NCBI RefSeq assembly: GCF_016806065.1
Contig: NZ_CP032405.1
Location: 2,694,001 to 2,758,000 of the forward strand
Reading direction: 5' to 3'
Origin: Rhizobium rosettiformans
GTDB taxonomy: Bacteria > Pseudomonadota > Alphaproteobacteria > Rhizobiales > Rhizobiaceae
DNA: 64,000 nucleotides
In this document: positions 1 through 7,451 of the stretch, one piece after another
Numbering within the stretch: the stretch's first letter is position 1
Layout of the letters: each line of letters starts with the position of its first letter
Position numbers and translations under genes: made by a program
The notes under the pieces: model-generated
The model's database searches: none
Told to the model about the DNA's origin: nothing
Seen by the model: the letters and a program-made list of their open reading frames with translations, nothing else

Positions 1-329
1 CCACCGGAACGGTCACGCTGACGCGCATGGGCGGCGCCGCGATCGCCATCTCCATTTACGGCGCCATCGTCAGTTCAGGCCTCACCCATGTCCAGATCGC
101 ACTGCCCGGCGGTGTCGATTTCCGCAACCTCACACCCGAAGGTCTCGCCGCCCTGCCGGATGCCGCTCGTGCCCTGGTCGCCAATGCCTATTCCGACGCC
201 TTCGTGCCGCTCTTCCTGACCGCCTCGGGCATGATGGTCATTGGCCTGATCGCAGCGCTCCTGCTGCCCAACATCCGCCTGCCGCGCGAAAGCGAGGGGA
301 AGGTGACGAAAGCGGTCGAGGCGGAGTGA
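1..329 (+). CDS. MFS drug exporter, C-terminal fragment
   Basis: The reading frame is open from the left edge to the stop at 327-329, so this is the 3' end of a gene that begins outside the window. The visible part has two hydrophobic stretches separated by a hydrophilic loop and ends in a short charged cytoplasmic tail. The pattern of a final helix pair and a Pro/Arg/Glu/Lys tail fits the last helices of a 14-helix DHA2-type MFS exporter (EmrB/QacA family). That assignment is an inference from a short fragment; another polytopic transporter cannot be excluded. Confidence 0.5.
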   Translation, partial: TGTVTLTRMGGAAIAISIYGAIVSSGLTHVQIALPGGVDFRNLTPEGLAALPDAARALVANAYSDAFVPLFLTASGMMVIGLIAALLLPNIRLPRESEGKVTKAVEAE

Positions 330-380
330 GGTGCCAGCCATAAGCTTCGCGCCAGCCGCGGCTGACAGGGTGGGGCAGTG

Positions 381-1220
381 ATGTCAGTGAATCGGTGCAG
401 CATGTTGAAGCCTCTCCCGTCCGGCCCGGCCTCCCTCCTGTCGAAGCGGCTCCTGTCGCTCGGCCTCGGCACGGCATTGGTCGGCTCGCTCTCGGGCTGC
501 ATCCTGATGACCGATACCAGCCGCATGAACATCGAGGTCTTTCAGGATGAGGTGGCTCCCGTCTGGTACGATCCAGCCCGTACGCCGCCGGCCGCCGATC
601 AGTCAGCACCGCAGAAGCGCAATCTCTATCAGACGCAGTTCCACCAGACCTATGGTCTTCCGGTCTCCAACCCGCTGCACCGCACACTCTACGGCGTGAT
701 GGTCGATGACGGCCACACGCTTCCTGCCATTCCGCTCGACCGCGTGCGTTCCGACATGCTGCGCCAGGAAGTAAGTTACCAGTCGACGGAAGCCCCAGGC
801 ACCATCGTCGTCGATACCAGGGCGCACTACCTCTATCTCGTTCAGCCAAATGGCAAGGCGATCCGCTACGGCGTCGGGCTCGGTCGTGACGGTTATGCTT
901 GGTCGGGCAGGGGTGTGATCAAGCGTAAGGCGAAATGGCCGCACTGGACGCCGACCGACACCATGGTCGAGAACAATCCGAACTTACGGCCTGTTTCGGC
1001 CGCGCGCGGCGGTCTGGTCGCCGGCCTTAACAATCCCCTCGGCGCGCGGGCGCTCTATATCTATCAGGACGGCAAGGATACGCTCTACCGCGTCCACGGC
1101 ACGCCGGACTGGCAGTCGGTCGGCAAGGCGACGTCCTCGGGCTGCGTGCGCATGTTCAATCAGGATGTCATCGATCTCTTTGACCGCGTGCCCGAGAACA
1201 CCCCGATTGTTGTCATTTAG
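381..1220 (+). CDS. L,D-transpeptidase lipoprotein (YkuD domain), first of a tandem pair
   Basis: Predicted periplasmic L,D-transpeptidase that would form 3-3 peptidoglycan cross-links or attach proteins to peptidoglycan. A hydrophobic N-terminal segment ends in a lipobox-like LSGC near residue 40, suggesting a lipoprotein. The YkuD domain fills the C-terminal half: His (about residue 239) in HGTP and the nucleophile Cys (about 255) in SSGCVR, the family's conserved spacing. The ATG at 381 follows GGTGGGG; a GTG three bases earlier is also possible. The next gene is a clear paralogue in the same orientation about 155 bp downstream. The YkuD assignment is firm; the exact substrate is unknown. 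Confidence 0.9.
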   Translation: MSVNRCSMLKPLPSGPASLLSKRLLSLGLGTALVGSLSGCILMTDTSRMNIEVFQDEVAPVWYDPARTPPAADQSAPQKRNLYQTQFHQTYGLPVSNPLHRTLYGVMVDDGHTLPAIPLDRVRSDMLRQEVSYQSTEAPGTIVVDTRAHYLYLVQPNGKAIRYGVGLGRDGYAWSGRGVIKRKAKWPHWTPTDTMVENNPNLRPVSAARGGLVAGLNNPLGARALYIYQDGKDTLYRVHGTPDWQSVGKATSSGCVRMFNQDVIDLFDRVPENTPIVVI

Positions 1221-1376
1221 CGACACCTGATCGCAGCGTTTGCCTCTCTCCAAAACGTGAAAGGGGGCTCGCGTTGCTTTCATTGAAGCTTTCCTGTTTG
1301 CATCGGATCATCGCGGAACAAAGCGCACCTCCCAGCGTCTTCCTCCGCAGAACTGCTACAGGAAACCCATACCTAA

Positions 1377-2084
1377 ATGTCCTCTACACCAAATCTGACC
1401 CGTCGTTCGCTTCTGTCCCTGACAGGCCTCGGCGCGGCATCCCTGCTGGCCAGCTGCACCACCTCCCGTCCGCTTCCGGCGGATGCCCGTCTCGAGGGCC
1501 CCGTCGTGCCGGCCGCGCCGAGCGGTCGCACGCCCGAACTCGATGCCATGTATGGCGAGGTCTATGACGGCGGCTACGTCATTCCGGCCGTACCCTACTG
1601 GCGCATTCCCGAGCGTTTCTATCGCCAGCAGGTGATCGATCCGACCGGCGAAGCCCCCGGCACCGTTGTCGTCGATACCCCGAACCGCTTCCTCTATCTC
1701 GTCGAGCGCGGCGGCACCGCCATGCGCTACGGCGTCGGCATCGGCCGCGACGGTTTTGCCTGGGGTGGCGCCGGCGTCATCCAGTGGCGCCAGAAATGGC
1801 CCAAGTGGACCCCGCCGGATGAGATGATCGCCCGCCAGCCGGAGCTCGAGAAGTACTCCGTCCGCAACGGCGGCAAGCCGGGTGGCATCGACAACCCGCT
1901 CGGCGCCCGCGCGCTCTACATCTTCAAGAATGGCCAGGACACGCTCTACCGCCTGCACGGCTCGCCGGAATGGAATTCCATCGGCAAGGCCGTCTCCTCG
2001 GGTTGCGTGCGTCTGATGAACCAGGACATCATCGACCTTTACGAGCGCGTGCCGACCAAGGCGAAGATCATCGTCAAGCAGTAA
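1377..2084 (+). CDS. L,D-transpeptidase lipoprotein (YkuD domain), second of a tandem pair
   Basis: A 235-residue paralogue of the preceding gene. The N-terminus has twin arginines (TRRSLL), a hydrophobic segment and a lipobox LASC, so export as a lipoprotein, possibly through Tat, is likely. The catalytic His is at about residue 194 (HGSP) and the nucleophile Cys at about 210 (SSGCVR). The YGVGIGRDGFAW block and the region around the active site closely match the upstream copy, while the N-termini differ. An AGGAAA lies upstream of the ATG. Tandem duplication followed by N-terminal divergence is the simplest explanation. A strong hairpin follows 50 bp downstream. Confidence 0.9.
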   Translation: MSSTPNLTRRSLLSLTGLGAASLLASCTTSRPLPADARLEGPVVPAAPSGRTPELDAMYGEVYDGGYVIPAVPYWRIPERFYRQQVIDPTGEAPGTVVVDTPNRFLYLVERGGTAMRYGVGIGRDGFAWGGAGVIQWRQKWPKWTPPDEMIARQPELEKYSVRNGGKPGGIDNPLGARALYIFKNGQDTLYRLHGSPEWNSIGKAVSSGCVRLMNQDIIDLYERVPTKAKIIVKQ

Positions 2085-2130
2085 CCTGCCGTTTCGAACA
2101 GATCTCGCAGGGCAATCGCCTCAAGACAAA

Positions 2131-2160
2131 AAGAAGGCCCCGCCGGTGACGGCGGGGCCT
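2131..2160 (-). terminator. Perfect 10-bp stem terminator between convergent genes
   Basis: AGGCCCCGCC (2135-2144) pairs perfectly with GGCGGGGCCT (2151-2160) across a 6-nt loop. Read on the minus strand the hairpin is followed by TCTTTTTGTC, a good U tract, so it should terminate the host-attachment-type gene; it may also stop the L,D-transpeptidase transcript from the other side. Confidence 0.8.
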
Positions 2161-2194
2161 CTCTACATCATGGGGTCGCAAATGCTTGGCGTGA

Positions 2195-2599
2195 TCAAGC
2201 GGCCTCAAGGGCCTTCTCGATTGCCTGCACGGAATGGCCGGTCAGGTCCTTGTCGAGCTCGCCGATCAGCACAGCCGACAGCTGCTTGTGGTAGCTCTTG
2301 CGCATCTCGCCGAGCGTCCGAGGTGCCGCAATGATCACGAGGTTCTTGATCTTGCCGTCGAGAACCTGCCTGTTCAGCATCTCGGTGATGCCGTTGCTGA
2401 AGCCGTCCTCGTCCTGCTGGCTGTCGTCAGGATTGGCGGCACTGCTGGAATGGCGGGAGCCGGATGGGATCTTCGAACCGTCGATCTCGTCTGACGGAAT
2501 GGCCCTCAGCTTGATATCAAGCGCATTGCCCTCATTCTCGAAAAGGCTCAGCTTCTCGCCATCGGCGACGGCAATCACGGCATTCTGCGGTACTTGCAT
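2195..2599 (-). CDS. Host attachment protein-like (PF10116-type), 134 aa
   Basis: Resembles the family annotated 'protein required for attachment to host cells': a short N-terminal strand (AVIAVADGEKLSLFEN), a Ser/Asp-rich variable linker, and a C-terminal half with the family's AAPRTLGEMRKSYHK block and a terminal helix. No signal peptide or membrane segment is seen, so a cytosolic role is more likely than direct surface adhesion. The start at 2599 is chosen because AAGGAG (2608-2613) lies 8 nt upstream; the ATG at 2605 is too close to it. An EcfG-type promoter sequence lies about 70-90 bp upstream, suggesting general stress control. Function is poorly known. Confidence 0.75.
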   Translation of the reverse strand: MQVPQNAVIAVADGEKLSLFENEGNALDIKLRAIPSDEIDGSKIPSGSRHSSSAANPDDSQQDEDGFSNGITEMLNRQVLDGKIKNLVIIAAPRTLGEMRKSYHKQLSAVLIGELDKDLTGHSVQAIEKALEAA

Positions 2600-2666
2600 G
2601 GACATTCTCCTTGATGGTCTGTGCGACGTCCACCGAAGGTGGAGCGGCCGCAGTTGACCCAAGAAC

Positions 2667-2691
2667 AACCCCTCGCAGCGGGATCGGTTCC
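2667..2691 (-). promoter_or_regulatory. EcfG (RpoE2)-type promoter candidate
   Basis: On the minus strand GGAAC (2691-2687) is followed after 17 nt by GTT (2669-2667), matching the GGAAC-N16/17-cGTT pattern of alphaproteobacterial general-stress sigma factors. It points toward the host-attachment-type gene starting at 2599. Confidence 0.5.
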
Positions 2692-2730
2692 GCGTTCCGG
2701 GCCCTCGCCGGGACGACGGATTGACGCGGT

Positions 2731-3096
2731 TTACTGCCGGCAGCGAAACGGGCTGAACGAGCTCGCGGCGCCTGCATTCATGCTGGCGATGGTCAGACCG
2801 TTTGCGACCTCGATATCCGCCTTCGTCTGCGGACAGGCATCGACATCGGCAAGACAGCCGCTTTCGATGAAAGCCTCATTCTTGGCGATGAAGGCGGGCG
2901 AAACGCCCTCGCGCCCTACATGATCGAGGATCTCGGCAAAGGCCTGCCGGTAGACGTCGCATTTCTTCCGCTGCCAGTCGGAGCGCTCCTCCGCTGTCGT
3001 GCCGGCTTCCTCAGCTTCGGCCAGGAAGGGCGATGTCACGCCGGAAAGCAAAAGGGCGAAGGCCGCAATCAGATGCAAGGCGTCGCGCGAGCTCAT
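2731..3096 (-). CDS. Small secreted Cys-containing protein coupled to the beta-lactamase gene
   Basis: A 121-residue protein with a clear signal peptide (hydrophobic core LIAAFALLLSG, cleavage region AEA-E). The mature part is rich in charged residues and carries four Cys (in KKCDVY, SGCLAD, DACPQT and FRCRQ), suggesting two disulfides in the periplasm. I do not recognise the family. The start at 3096 overlaps the beta-lactamase stop in an ATGA tetranucleotide, so the two are translationally coupled. Longer upstream frames only read through the beta-lactamase gene and are not supported. Confidence 0.7.
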   Translation of the reverse strand: MSSRDALHLIAAFALLLSGVTSPFLAEAEEAGTTAEERSDWQRKKCDVYRQAFAEILDHVGREGVSPAFIAKNEAFIESGCLADVDACPQTKADIEVANGLTIASMNAGAASSFSPFRCRQ

Positions 3097-3989
3097 CGTG
3101 TATGATCCGCAAAAACGGCGGCGCCGATCTCGGCAATCGCCGCGTCCCGCGTCTTCAGCGGATGGGTCTTGCCGTCCATGTAGATCGCAATGACGAGCGG
3201 CTGAGCCCCGGGCGGCCGCACCACGGCAATCACCCCACGCGTGCCATGCCCGCCAGCCCCGCTGCGATCGGCAATCTGCCAGCCCTTCGGCAGCCTGGAC
3301 CGCAAGAGGCCGTCGGCCACCGCATTGGCGGACATCCATGCGTCGAGTTGGTCGCGGGCAGCGGGGGCAAGTGCCGCGCCGACGAGCAGGCGTTCGAGCG
3401 TCTGCGCCATCGCCTGCGGCGTCGTCGTGTCGCGCAGATCGCCGGGTGTCGCCTCGTTGACCTCTGGCTCGTAACGGTCGAGCCGCGTGGTCGTATCGCC
3501 GATGCCGCGCAGGAAGCTTGTCACCTCGGCCGGCCCGCCGAGGACTTTCAGGATCGCATTGGCCGCGGCATTGTCACTGGTCCGAAGCGTGATCTCGCAG
3601 AGTTCCCGTGCGGAGAGGCTTGTCCCCACCCGCGTCTCCATCACCGGCGAATGCGGCCGCAGATCCGCTTTTGTGATGCGTGTCGTCTGCTCAAGCACCG
3701 CATCGCCACCCGACAGGGCAGCCGCACAGGCGAGCGACTTGAAGGTGCTCGCCATCGCAAAACGCTCCGTCTCGCGGTAGGCGACCACCGTGCCACGGCC
3801 CGTGTCGATGACGGAGAGCCCGACCCGCATCCCAAGCTTCTGCTCCAAGCGCTTGGCCGCCGCGATGACCTCTCCATCGGCAGCCTGCCCGGACGCCGGT
3901 ATAGCGGCACCCAAGAGCATCAGCGGCAGAACGAGACGCCGGATTTGGGCAGTGATCAGGACGGCGGTTACAGGTCTCGATGGTGTCAT
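3093..3989 (-). CDS. Class A beta-lactamase, CARB/PSE-like active site
   Basis: A periplasmic serine beta-lactamase of about 298 residues with signal peptide. Class A motifs are complete: STFK (nucleophile Ser and general base Lys), SDN, the omega-loop Glu in EPEVNEA, and RSG at the KTG position in DRSGAGGHGTRG. Arg and Ser in this third box are typical of the CARB/PSE subgroup. Start 3989 is preferred because AAGGAG (3998-4003) is 8 nt upstream. It is the first gene of a two-gene unit with the small Cys protein. No AmpR-type regulator is adjacent; substrate range cannot be read from sequence. Confidence 0.92.
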   Translation of the reverse strand: MTPSRPVTAVLITAQIRRLVLPLMLLGAAIPASGQAADGEVIAAAKRLEQKLGMRVGLSVIDTGRGTVVAYRETERFAMASTFKSLACAAALSGGDAVLEQTTRITKADLRPHSPVMETRVGTSLSARELCEITLRTSDNAAANAILKVLGGPAEVTSFLRGIGDTTTRLDRYEPEVNEATPGDLRDTTTPQAMAQTLERLLVGAALAPAARDQLDAWMSANAVADGLLRSRLPKGWQIADRSGAGGHGTRGVIAVVRPPGAQPLVIAIYMDGKTHPLKTRDAAIAEIGAAVFADHTR

Positions 3990-4072
3990 GTGGTGCTCTC
4001 CTTCTCTGGCCCTCATCGTTGGCAATCAAGGCATCAGGGAGGCACGCGGCAGGAGAGGTGGAAAAGCCGGCT

Positions 4073-5413
4073 TCATGCCGGTTGGGAGGCCGGCTCAGTC
4101 CCGACTGCCGCCAGAACAGTCTTCGTCTCGCTGAGATAGGTCTGCATCGACGCCTGGTCGTGTTCGATGGAATGGCACTTCTCCACCGTCTCCTCGAGTG
4201 CTGCCAACTGCTCTCGCAGCGCGTCTGCCTGATCGGGCGAGCGGACGGAATGGGCGAGGTCGGCGAGCCGGGCGGCAATCCGCATCAGCACCAGCGGCTG
4301 GTCGGCGCCCGCCTGGCGGATCGACCGGAAGCCGGTGTTCAGCATGTGGCGATAGTCGGAACGGTTGACGATCAGACGCAGGATACCGTCGTCGTCGTGA
4401 TACTGCCGATAGGGCAGGGGGCGCTGCTGCACCGCCTCGAAGGAGGCTGCCAGCCGATCGACGACGGCGACCGCCGTGAAGGGGTCGTTGATCCCCGGCG
4501 ACAGCGCCCGCACCGCGATTTCGGTGAGCTGCCGGATGCTGTACTCGAGGTCCTGCGCCGTCGTGTTCTGCAGCCCGATGGTGAAACACCCGCGCAAGGC
4601 TGCGATCGTCTCGTCGTCGATATCGGTCCCATCGCCGCCAGCTCCGGAAAAGATGGTGAAATGGTCGCCTTGCGACAGCAGATATTGGCCGGCCCTGACC
4701 GCCACGTCGATCCGCAGATCCTTTTCCGCCGCAATTCGGGTCAGCGCGCCGTAGTCGATCACCTGCACATGCCCGACCTTGCCGAGCGCGACCGGCTCGC
4801 CGATACCGGCAAAGCGGGCGACGTCTTCGCCATGGCTCGGCGGTGTGGCGGGCAAAACCTCGCCGACTGTCGAGATCAGATCGCGGTGCAATGCGTGAAT
4901 CATATTGTCGGCGATGATCAGCCGCGCCACCTTGTGGATGTAGAACAACAGCGCCATCAGGCAGATGACCGTCAGCAGGCTGCCGGCCGAGATCGCCAGA
5001 TGCGGAACCCCGTCCGCGCCCAGCGTGTCGGAGATCGTCCGCAAGACGAGGATGAGATAGAGGATCGTGCCAATGAACAGGCCCAGCACGACCTGGATCT
5101 GCCGGTCGGCCATGAAGTGGGAAATGAGTCGCGGACCGAGCTGGTTGGCAGCCAGCGTCAGGATGACGAAGGTGACGGAGATCACCAGCGAGGTCATGGT
5201 CATCAGCCCTGACAACAGGCTGCTCAGCAGCTGCCGCGCCGTCTCGGCCTCGCCGCTGTAAAGCCACCATGCCCCGCGCACCACATCAGGCCCCAGGAGA
5301 TGCCCGTAGCTGATCAGCAAGATGGCGAGCAGGGCCGCAAGGCCGGAGAAGATGAGAGGCAGAAGCCAGAGCTGACTCCTGACGATGTCGAAAAGATTGC
5401 GCGCCTTGTCCAT
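4073..5413 (-). CDS. DUF2254 family membrane protein
   Basis: A 446-residue inner-membrane protein. About four transmembrane helices occupy the first 150 residues (for example LPLIFSGLAALLAILLI and a segment starting VVLGLFIGTILYL), followed by a large soluble C-terminal domain with the DUF2254 hallmark around SPGINDPFTAV. The family's role is unknown. It stands alone: the beta-lactamase lies downstream on the same strand after about 80 bp and ohrR lies upstream on the same strand. Confidence 0.85.
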   Translation of the reverse strand: MDKARNLFDIVRSQLWLLPLIFSGLAALLAILLISYGHLLGPDVVRGAWWLYSGEAETARQLLSSLLSGLMTMTSLVISVTFVILTLAANQLGPRLISHFMADRQIQVVLGLFIGTILYLILVLRTISDTLGADGVPHLAISAGSLLTVICLMALLFYIHKVARLIIADNMIHALHRDLISTVGEVLPATPPSHGEDVARFAGIGEPVALGKVGHVQVIDYGALTRIAAEKDLRIDVAVRAGQYLLSQGDHFTIFSGAGGDGTDIDDETIAALRGCFTIGLQNTTAQDLEYSIRQLTEIAVRALSPGINDPFTAVAVVDRLAASFEAVQQRPLPYRQYHDDDGILRLIVNRSDYRHMLNTGFRSIRQAGADQPLVLMRIAARLADLAHSVRSPDQADALREQLAALEETVEKCHSIEHDQASMQTYLSETKTVLAAVGTEPASQPA

Positions 5414-5501
5414 TGTTCCACAACGCGCAGAACTGCGGATTGCTCCCCTACAAAGAGGTCGAGGTCAGGCGTTCTGATGAGGCATCGCGAACGGGGTCGC
5501 G

Positions 5502-5957
5502 TCAGTTCCCGTCGATCGCTTCGAGATGCCCCTTCAGGCGCTTGAGGCTGTCACGCAGGCTCTCGATCTCGGAGATGTCGCAGCCGATCTGGTTGCCGAT
5601 CGTCGAGAATACTTCGAGCGCCCGGGCCTTCAGGGCGCGCCCTTCCTCCGTCAGCGTGATGAACACCACGCGTTCATCGGCCGCATCCCGGCGGCGCGAG
5701 ACGTAATGGATCTGTTCAAGCCGCTTCAGAAGCGGCGACAGCGTGCCGGAATCAAGCCCGACCTTTTCACCCAGCGCCTTCACCGAGATGTCGTCTTCTT
5801 CCCACAGCGCCATCATCACCACATATTGCGGATAGGTGAGCCCCAGCGGGGAAAGCAGCGGCTTGTAGGCACGCGTAAAGGCGTGCGCTGCGCCGTAAAG
5901 CGCAAAGCACAGCTGCTTGTCCAGCCTCAATTCCTTTTCGAGTGTTTCGTCGTCCAT
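5502..5957 (-). CDS. ohrR: Organic peroxide sensor, MarR family repressor
   Basis: A 151-residue MarR/OhrR regulator. The reactive Cys is in the N-terminal LDKQLCFALY motif characteristic of OhrR; a winged HTH follows (VKALGEKVGLDSGTLSPLLKRLE in two helices) with the wing RRRDAADERV. Oxidation of this Cys by organic peroxides releases the repressor from DNA in the known family. It is divergent from ohr, with an operator-like palindrome between them. The start at 5957 is chosen over an upstream ATG because OhrR proteins begin shortly before the LDKQLCF block. Confidence 0.93.
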   Translation of the reverse strand: MDDETLEKELRLDKQLCFALYGAAHAFTRAYKPLLSPLGLTYPQYVVMMALWEEDDISVKALGEKVGLDSGTLSPLLKRLEQIHYVSRRRDAADERVVFITLTEEGRALKARALEVFSTIGNQIGCDISEIESLRDSLKRLKGHLEAIDGN

Positions 5958-6037
5958 GTCCCTTGATGAACCCCTTTCGGCATCTATTGTTTCCACAGTG
6001 GCCAAAACTGGCGCACATTTCAATGCGCAAAAAACAA

Positions 6038-6066
6038 TTGCGCACAATTCAATTGTGTACTATATA
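6038..6066 (+). promoter_or_regulatory. ohr promoter with OhrR operator
   Basis: A palindrome CACAATT-C-AATTGTG (6043-6057) sits between a -35-like TTGCGC (6038-6043) and a -10-like TATATA (6061-6066) spaced by 17 bp. It resembles the AT-rich inverted repeats bound by OhrR proteins (AATT core). Binding here would block RNA polymerase at ohr and could also affect ohrR. Confidence 0.75.
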
Positions 6067-6101
6067 GAAGCTCACCAACTGCAAAACAAGGAGAACACCC
6101 T

Positions 6102-6524
6102 ATGGCTATTCTTTACACCGCACATGGACATGCCACCGGCGGCCGCTCGGGCCACGGCGCCTCCGACAACGGCGTTCTCGATGTCACGCTGACCACCCCG
6201 AAGGAACTCGGCGGTGACGGCGCAACCGGCACCAATCCCGAGCAGCTCTTCGCGGTCGGCTATTCCGCCTGCTTCCTCGGCGCTCTGAAGGCCGTCGCCG
6301 GCAAGGAAAAGGTGAAGATCCCGGAAAACGCCAAGGTTCATGCCGACGTCGGCATCGGCCCGCGCGAGGATGGCACCGGCTTCGGCATCGAAGTGAAGCT
6401 CTCGGTGGAGATCCCCGGCATGGAGCGCGAACTGGCCCAGAAGCTGGTTGCTGCAGCCCACATCGTCTGCCCCTACAGCCACGCCATGCGCACCTCGACC
6501 GAAGTTCCGGTCTCGGTCATCTGA
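6102..6524 (+). CDS. ohr: Organic hydroperoxide resistance protein
   Basis: A 140-residue Ohr/OsmC-fold thiol peroxidase that reduces organic hydroperoxides. Both catalytic Cys are in family context: YSACFLGAL (peroxidatic) and IVCPYSHA (resolving). Full length for the family. AAGGAG (6088-6093) lies 8 nt before the ATG. It is divergent from ohrR and followed by a strong terminator, so it forms a monocistronic peroxide-inducible unit. Confidence 0.95.
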   Translation: MAILYTAHGHATGGRSGHGASDNGVLDVTLTTPKELGGDGATGTNPEQLFAVGYSACFLGALKAVAGKEKVKIPENAKVHADVGIGPREDGTGFGIEVKLSVEIPGMERELAQKLVAAAHIVCPYSHAMRTSTEVPVSVI

Positions 6525-6559
6525 TCGGCACACCGCCGACCCCATGCATCCACCGCCCG

Positions 6560-6585
6560 AAGGCCGGCCTCGCGCCGGCCTTTTT
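6560..6585 (+). terminator. Rho-independent terminator of ohr
   Basis: AAGGCCGGC (6560-6568) and GCCGGCCTT (6574-6582) form a 9-bp stem with a 5-nt loop, followed by a T run. Confidence 0.85.
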
Positions 6586-6676
6586 CATGCGCGCGCGTCC
6601 GTCATTAGTGTCGGCATGGATCGCCGTTTCCGCAGGTGGTCAGCGTAGCGCGGTCACAAGCATCAGGCGGAGGAGG

Positions 6677-6702
6677 GGAACCCTTTGCCTTTGTTCCCGG
6701 TT
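6677..6702 (+). promoter_or_regulatory. Possible EcfG-type promoter
   Basis: GGAAC (6677-6681) and GTT (6700-6702) separated by 18 nt, slightly longer than the optimum. It lies 33 nt before the small membrane protein gene. Weak on its own. Confidence 0.3.
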
Positions 6703-6734
6703 CGACTTTCATACCAACAATCGAGGACGAAACC

Positions 6735-6947
6735 ATGCAAACCACCACAGCCAATGCAATCTACGAGGATCACCGCCTGTCGCCGGATCTTCCGGTCGAG
6801 GAAGTCACGCGTCACGAGATCCGCCACCGCTACCCCGCCTCGGCCTTCCAGGGCCCGCTTTTTGAAGGACGTGACCGCGTGGCGCTCGCCATGGCAGCCG
6901 TCATGCTGATCGGCCCGCTGGTCGCGCTGCCGCTCGGCATGGGCTGA
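6735..6947 (+). CDS. Small single-helix membrane protein, 70 aa
   Basis: A 70-residue protein of unknown family. A hydrophilic, acidic and His-rich N-terminal part (residues 1-47) precedes one C-terminal membrane segment (about 48-70, VALAMAAVMLIGPLVALPLG). The start follows GAGGACGAAACC. It converges on the downstream marR-type gene, whose stop is only 8 bp away. A possible stress-type promoter is upstream. Function unknown. Confidence 0.5.
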   Translation: MQTTTANAIYEDHRLSPDLPVEEVTRHEIRHRYPASAFQGPLFEGRDRVALAMAAVMLIGPLVALPLGMG

Positions 6948-6954
6948 GGCGCCT

Positions 6955-7401
6955 TTAGGCGCTAACCTCCAGCAGTCCGCGGCGAAGGATCGCGGGGTCG
7001 GCCTGCATGCCGGCCTCGATCTCGCCATGCAGATCGGTCCAGATCGGCACGGCGCGGGACAGGGCGCGTGCGCCCTCAGCAGTCAGCCGCAGCCGCTTGC
7101 CGCGCTTGTCCTTCGGATCCGGCTCGACCGAGACCCAGCCGCGCGCCGAAAGCGGCTTCAGCGCTGCCGTCAGCGTGGTCCGGTCCATCGCCAGAAGCTT
7201 GGCCACCGGCCCCATCGGCGGCGGTTCCGGTCGGTTCAACGCCATCATCAGGGAAAATTGCTGATTGGTGAGCCCGACTGGCTTCAATGCCAGATCGAAG
7301 CGGCGGGCAAGTGCCCGCGCCGCGCGCTGGGCATGCAGGCAAAGGCAGTTATCTCGGACATGAATGGTGGTTGCATAGGGAATCAGGGGCATGTTTGACA
7401 T
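6955..7401 (-). CDS. MarR family transcriptional regulator
   Basis: A 148-residue winged-helix regulator. The HTH region (PVAKLLAMDRTTLTAALKPL) and the wing (PDPKDKRGKRLRL) are typical of MarR. Two Cys near the N-terminus (NCLCLHAQR) could allow redox sensing, as in other MarR thiol sensors, but this is inference. It is divergent from a DUF899-DUF1579-VOC cluster, with a perfect palindrome between them, and probably controls both directions. Confidence 0.85.
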   Translation of the reverse strand: MSNMPLIPYATTIHVRDNCLCLHAQRAARALARRFDLALKPVGLTNQQFSLMMALNRPEPPPMGPVAKLLAMDRTTLTAALKPLSARGWVSVEPDPKDKRGKRLRLTAEGARALSRAVPIWTDLHGEIEAGMQADPAILRRGLLEVSA

Positions 7402-7412
7402 GGACTAAATAT

Positions 7413-7424
7413 GTTGATATCAAC
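7413..7424. promoter_or_regulatory. Perfect 12-bp palindrome, likely MarR operator
   Basis: GTTGATATCAAC lies midway between the divergent marR-type gene (start 7401) and the DUF899 gene (start 7452). The size, symmetry and position fit a MarR operator. Confidence 0.6.
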
Positions 7425-7451
7425 GTAAATGTCAAGAGGAGGAACAGCAAA

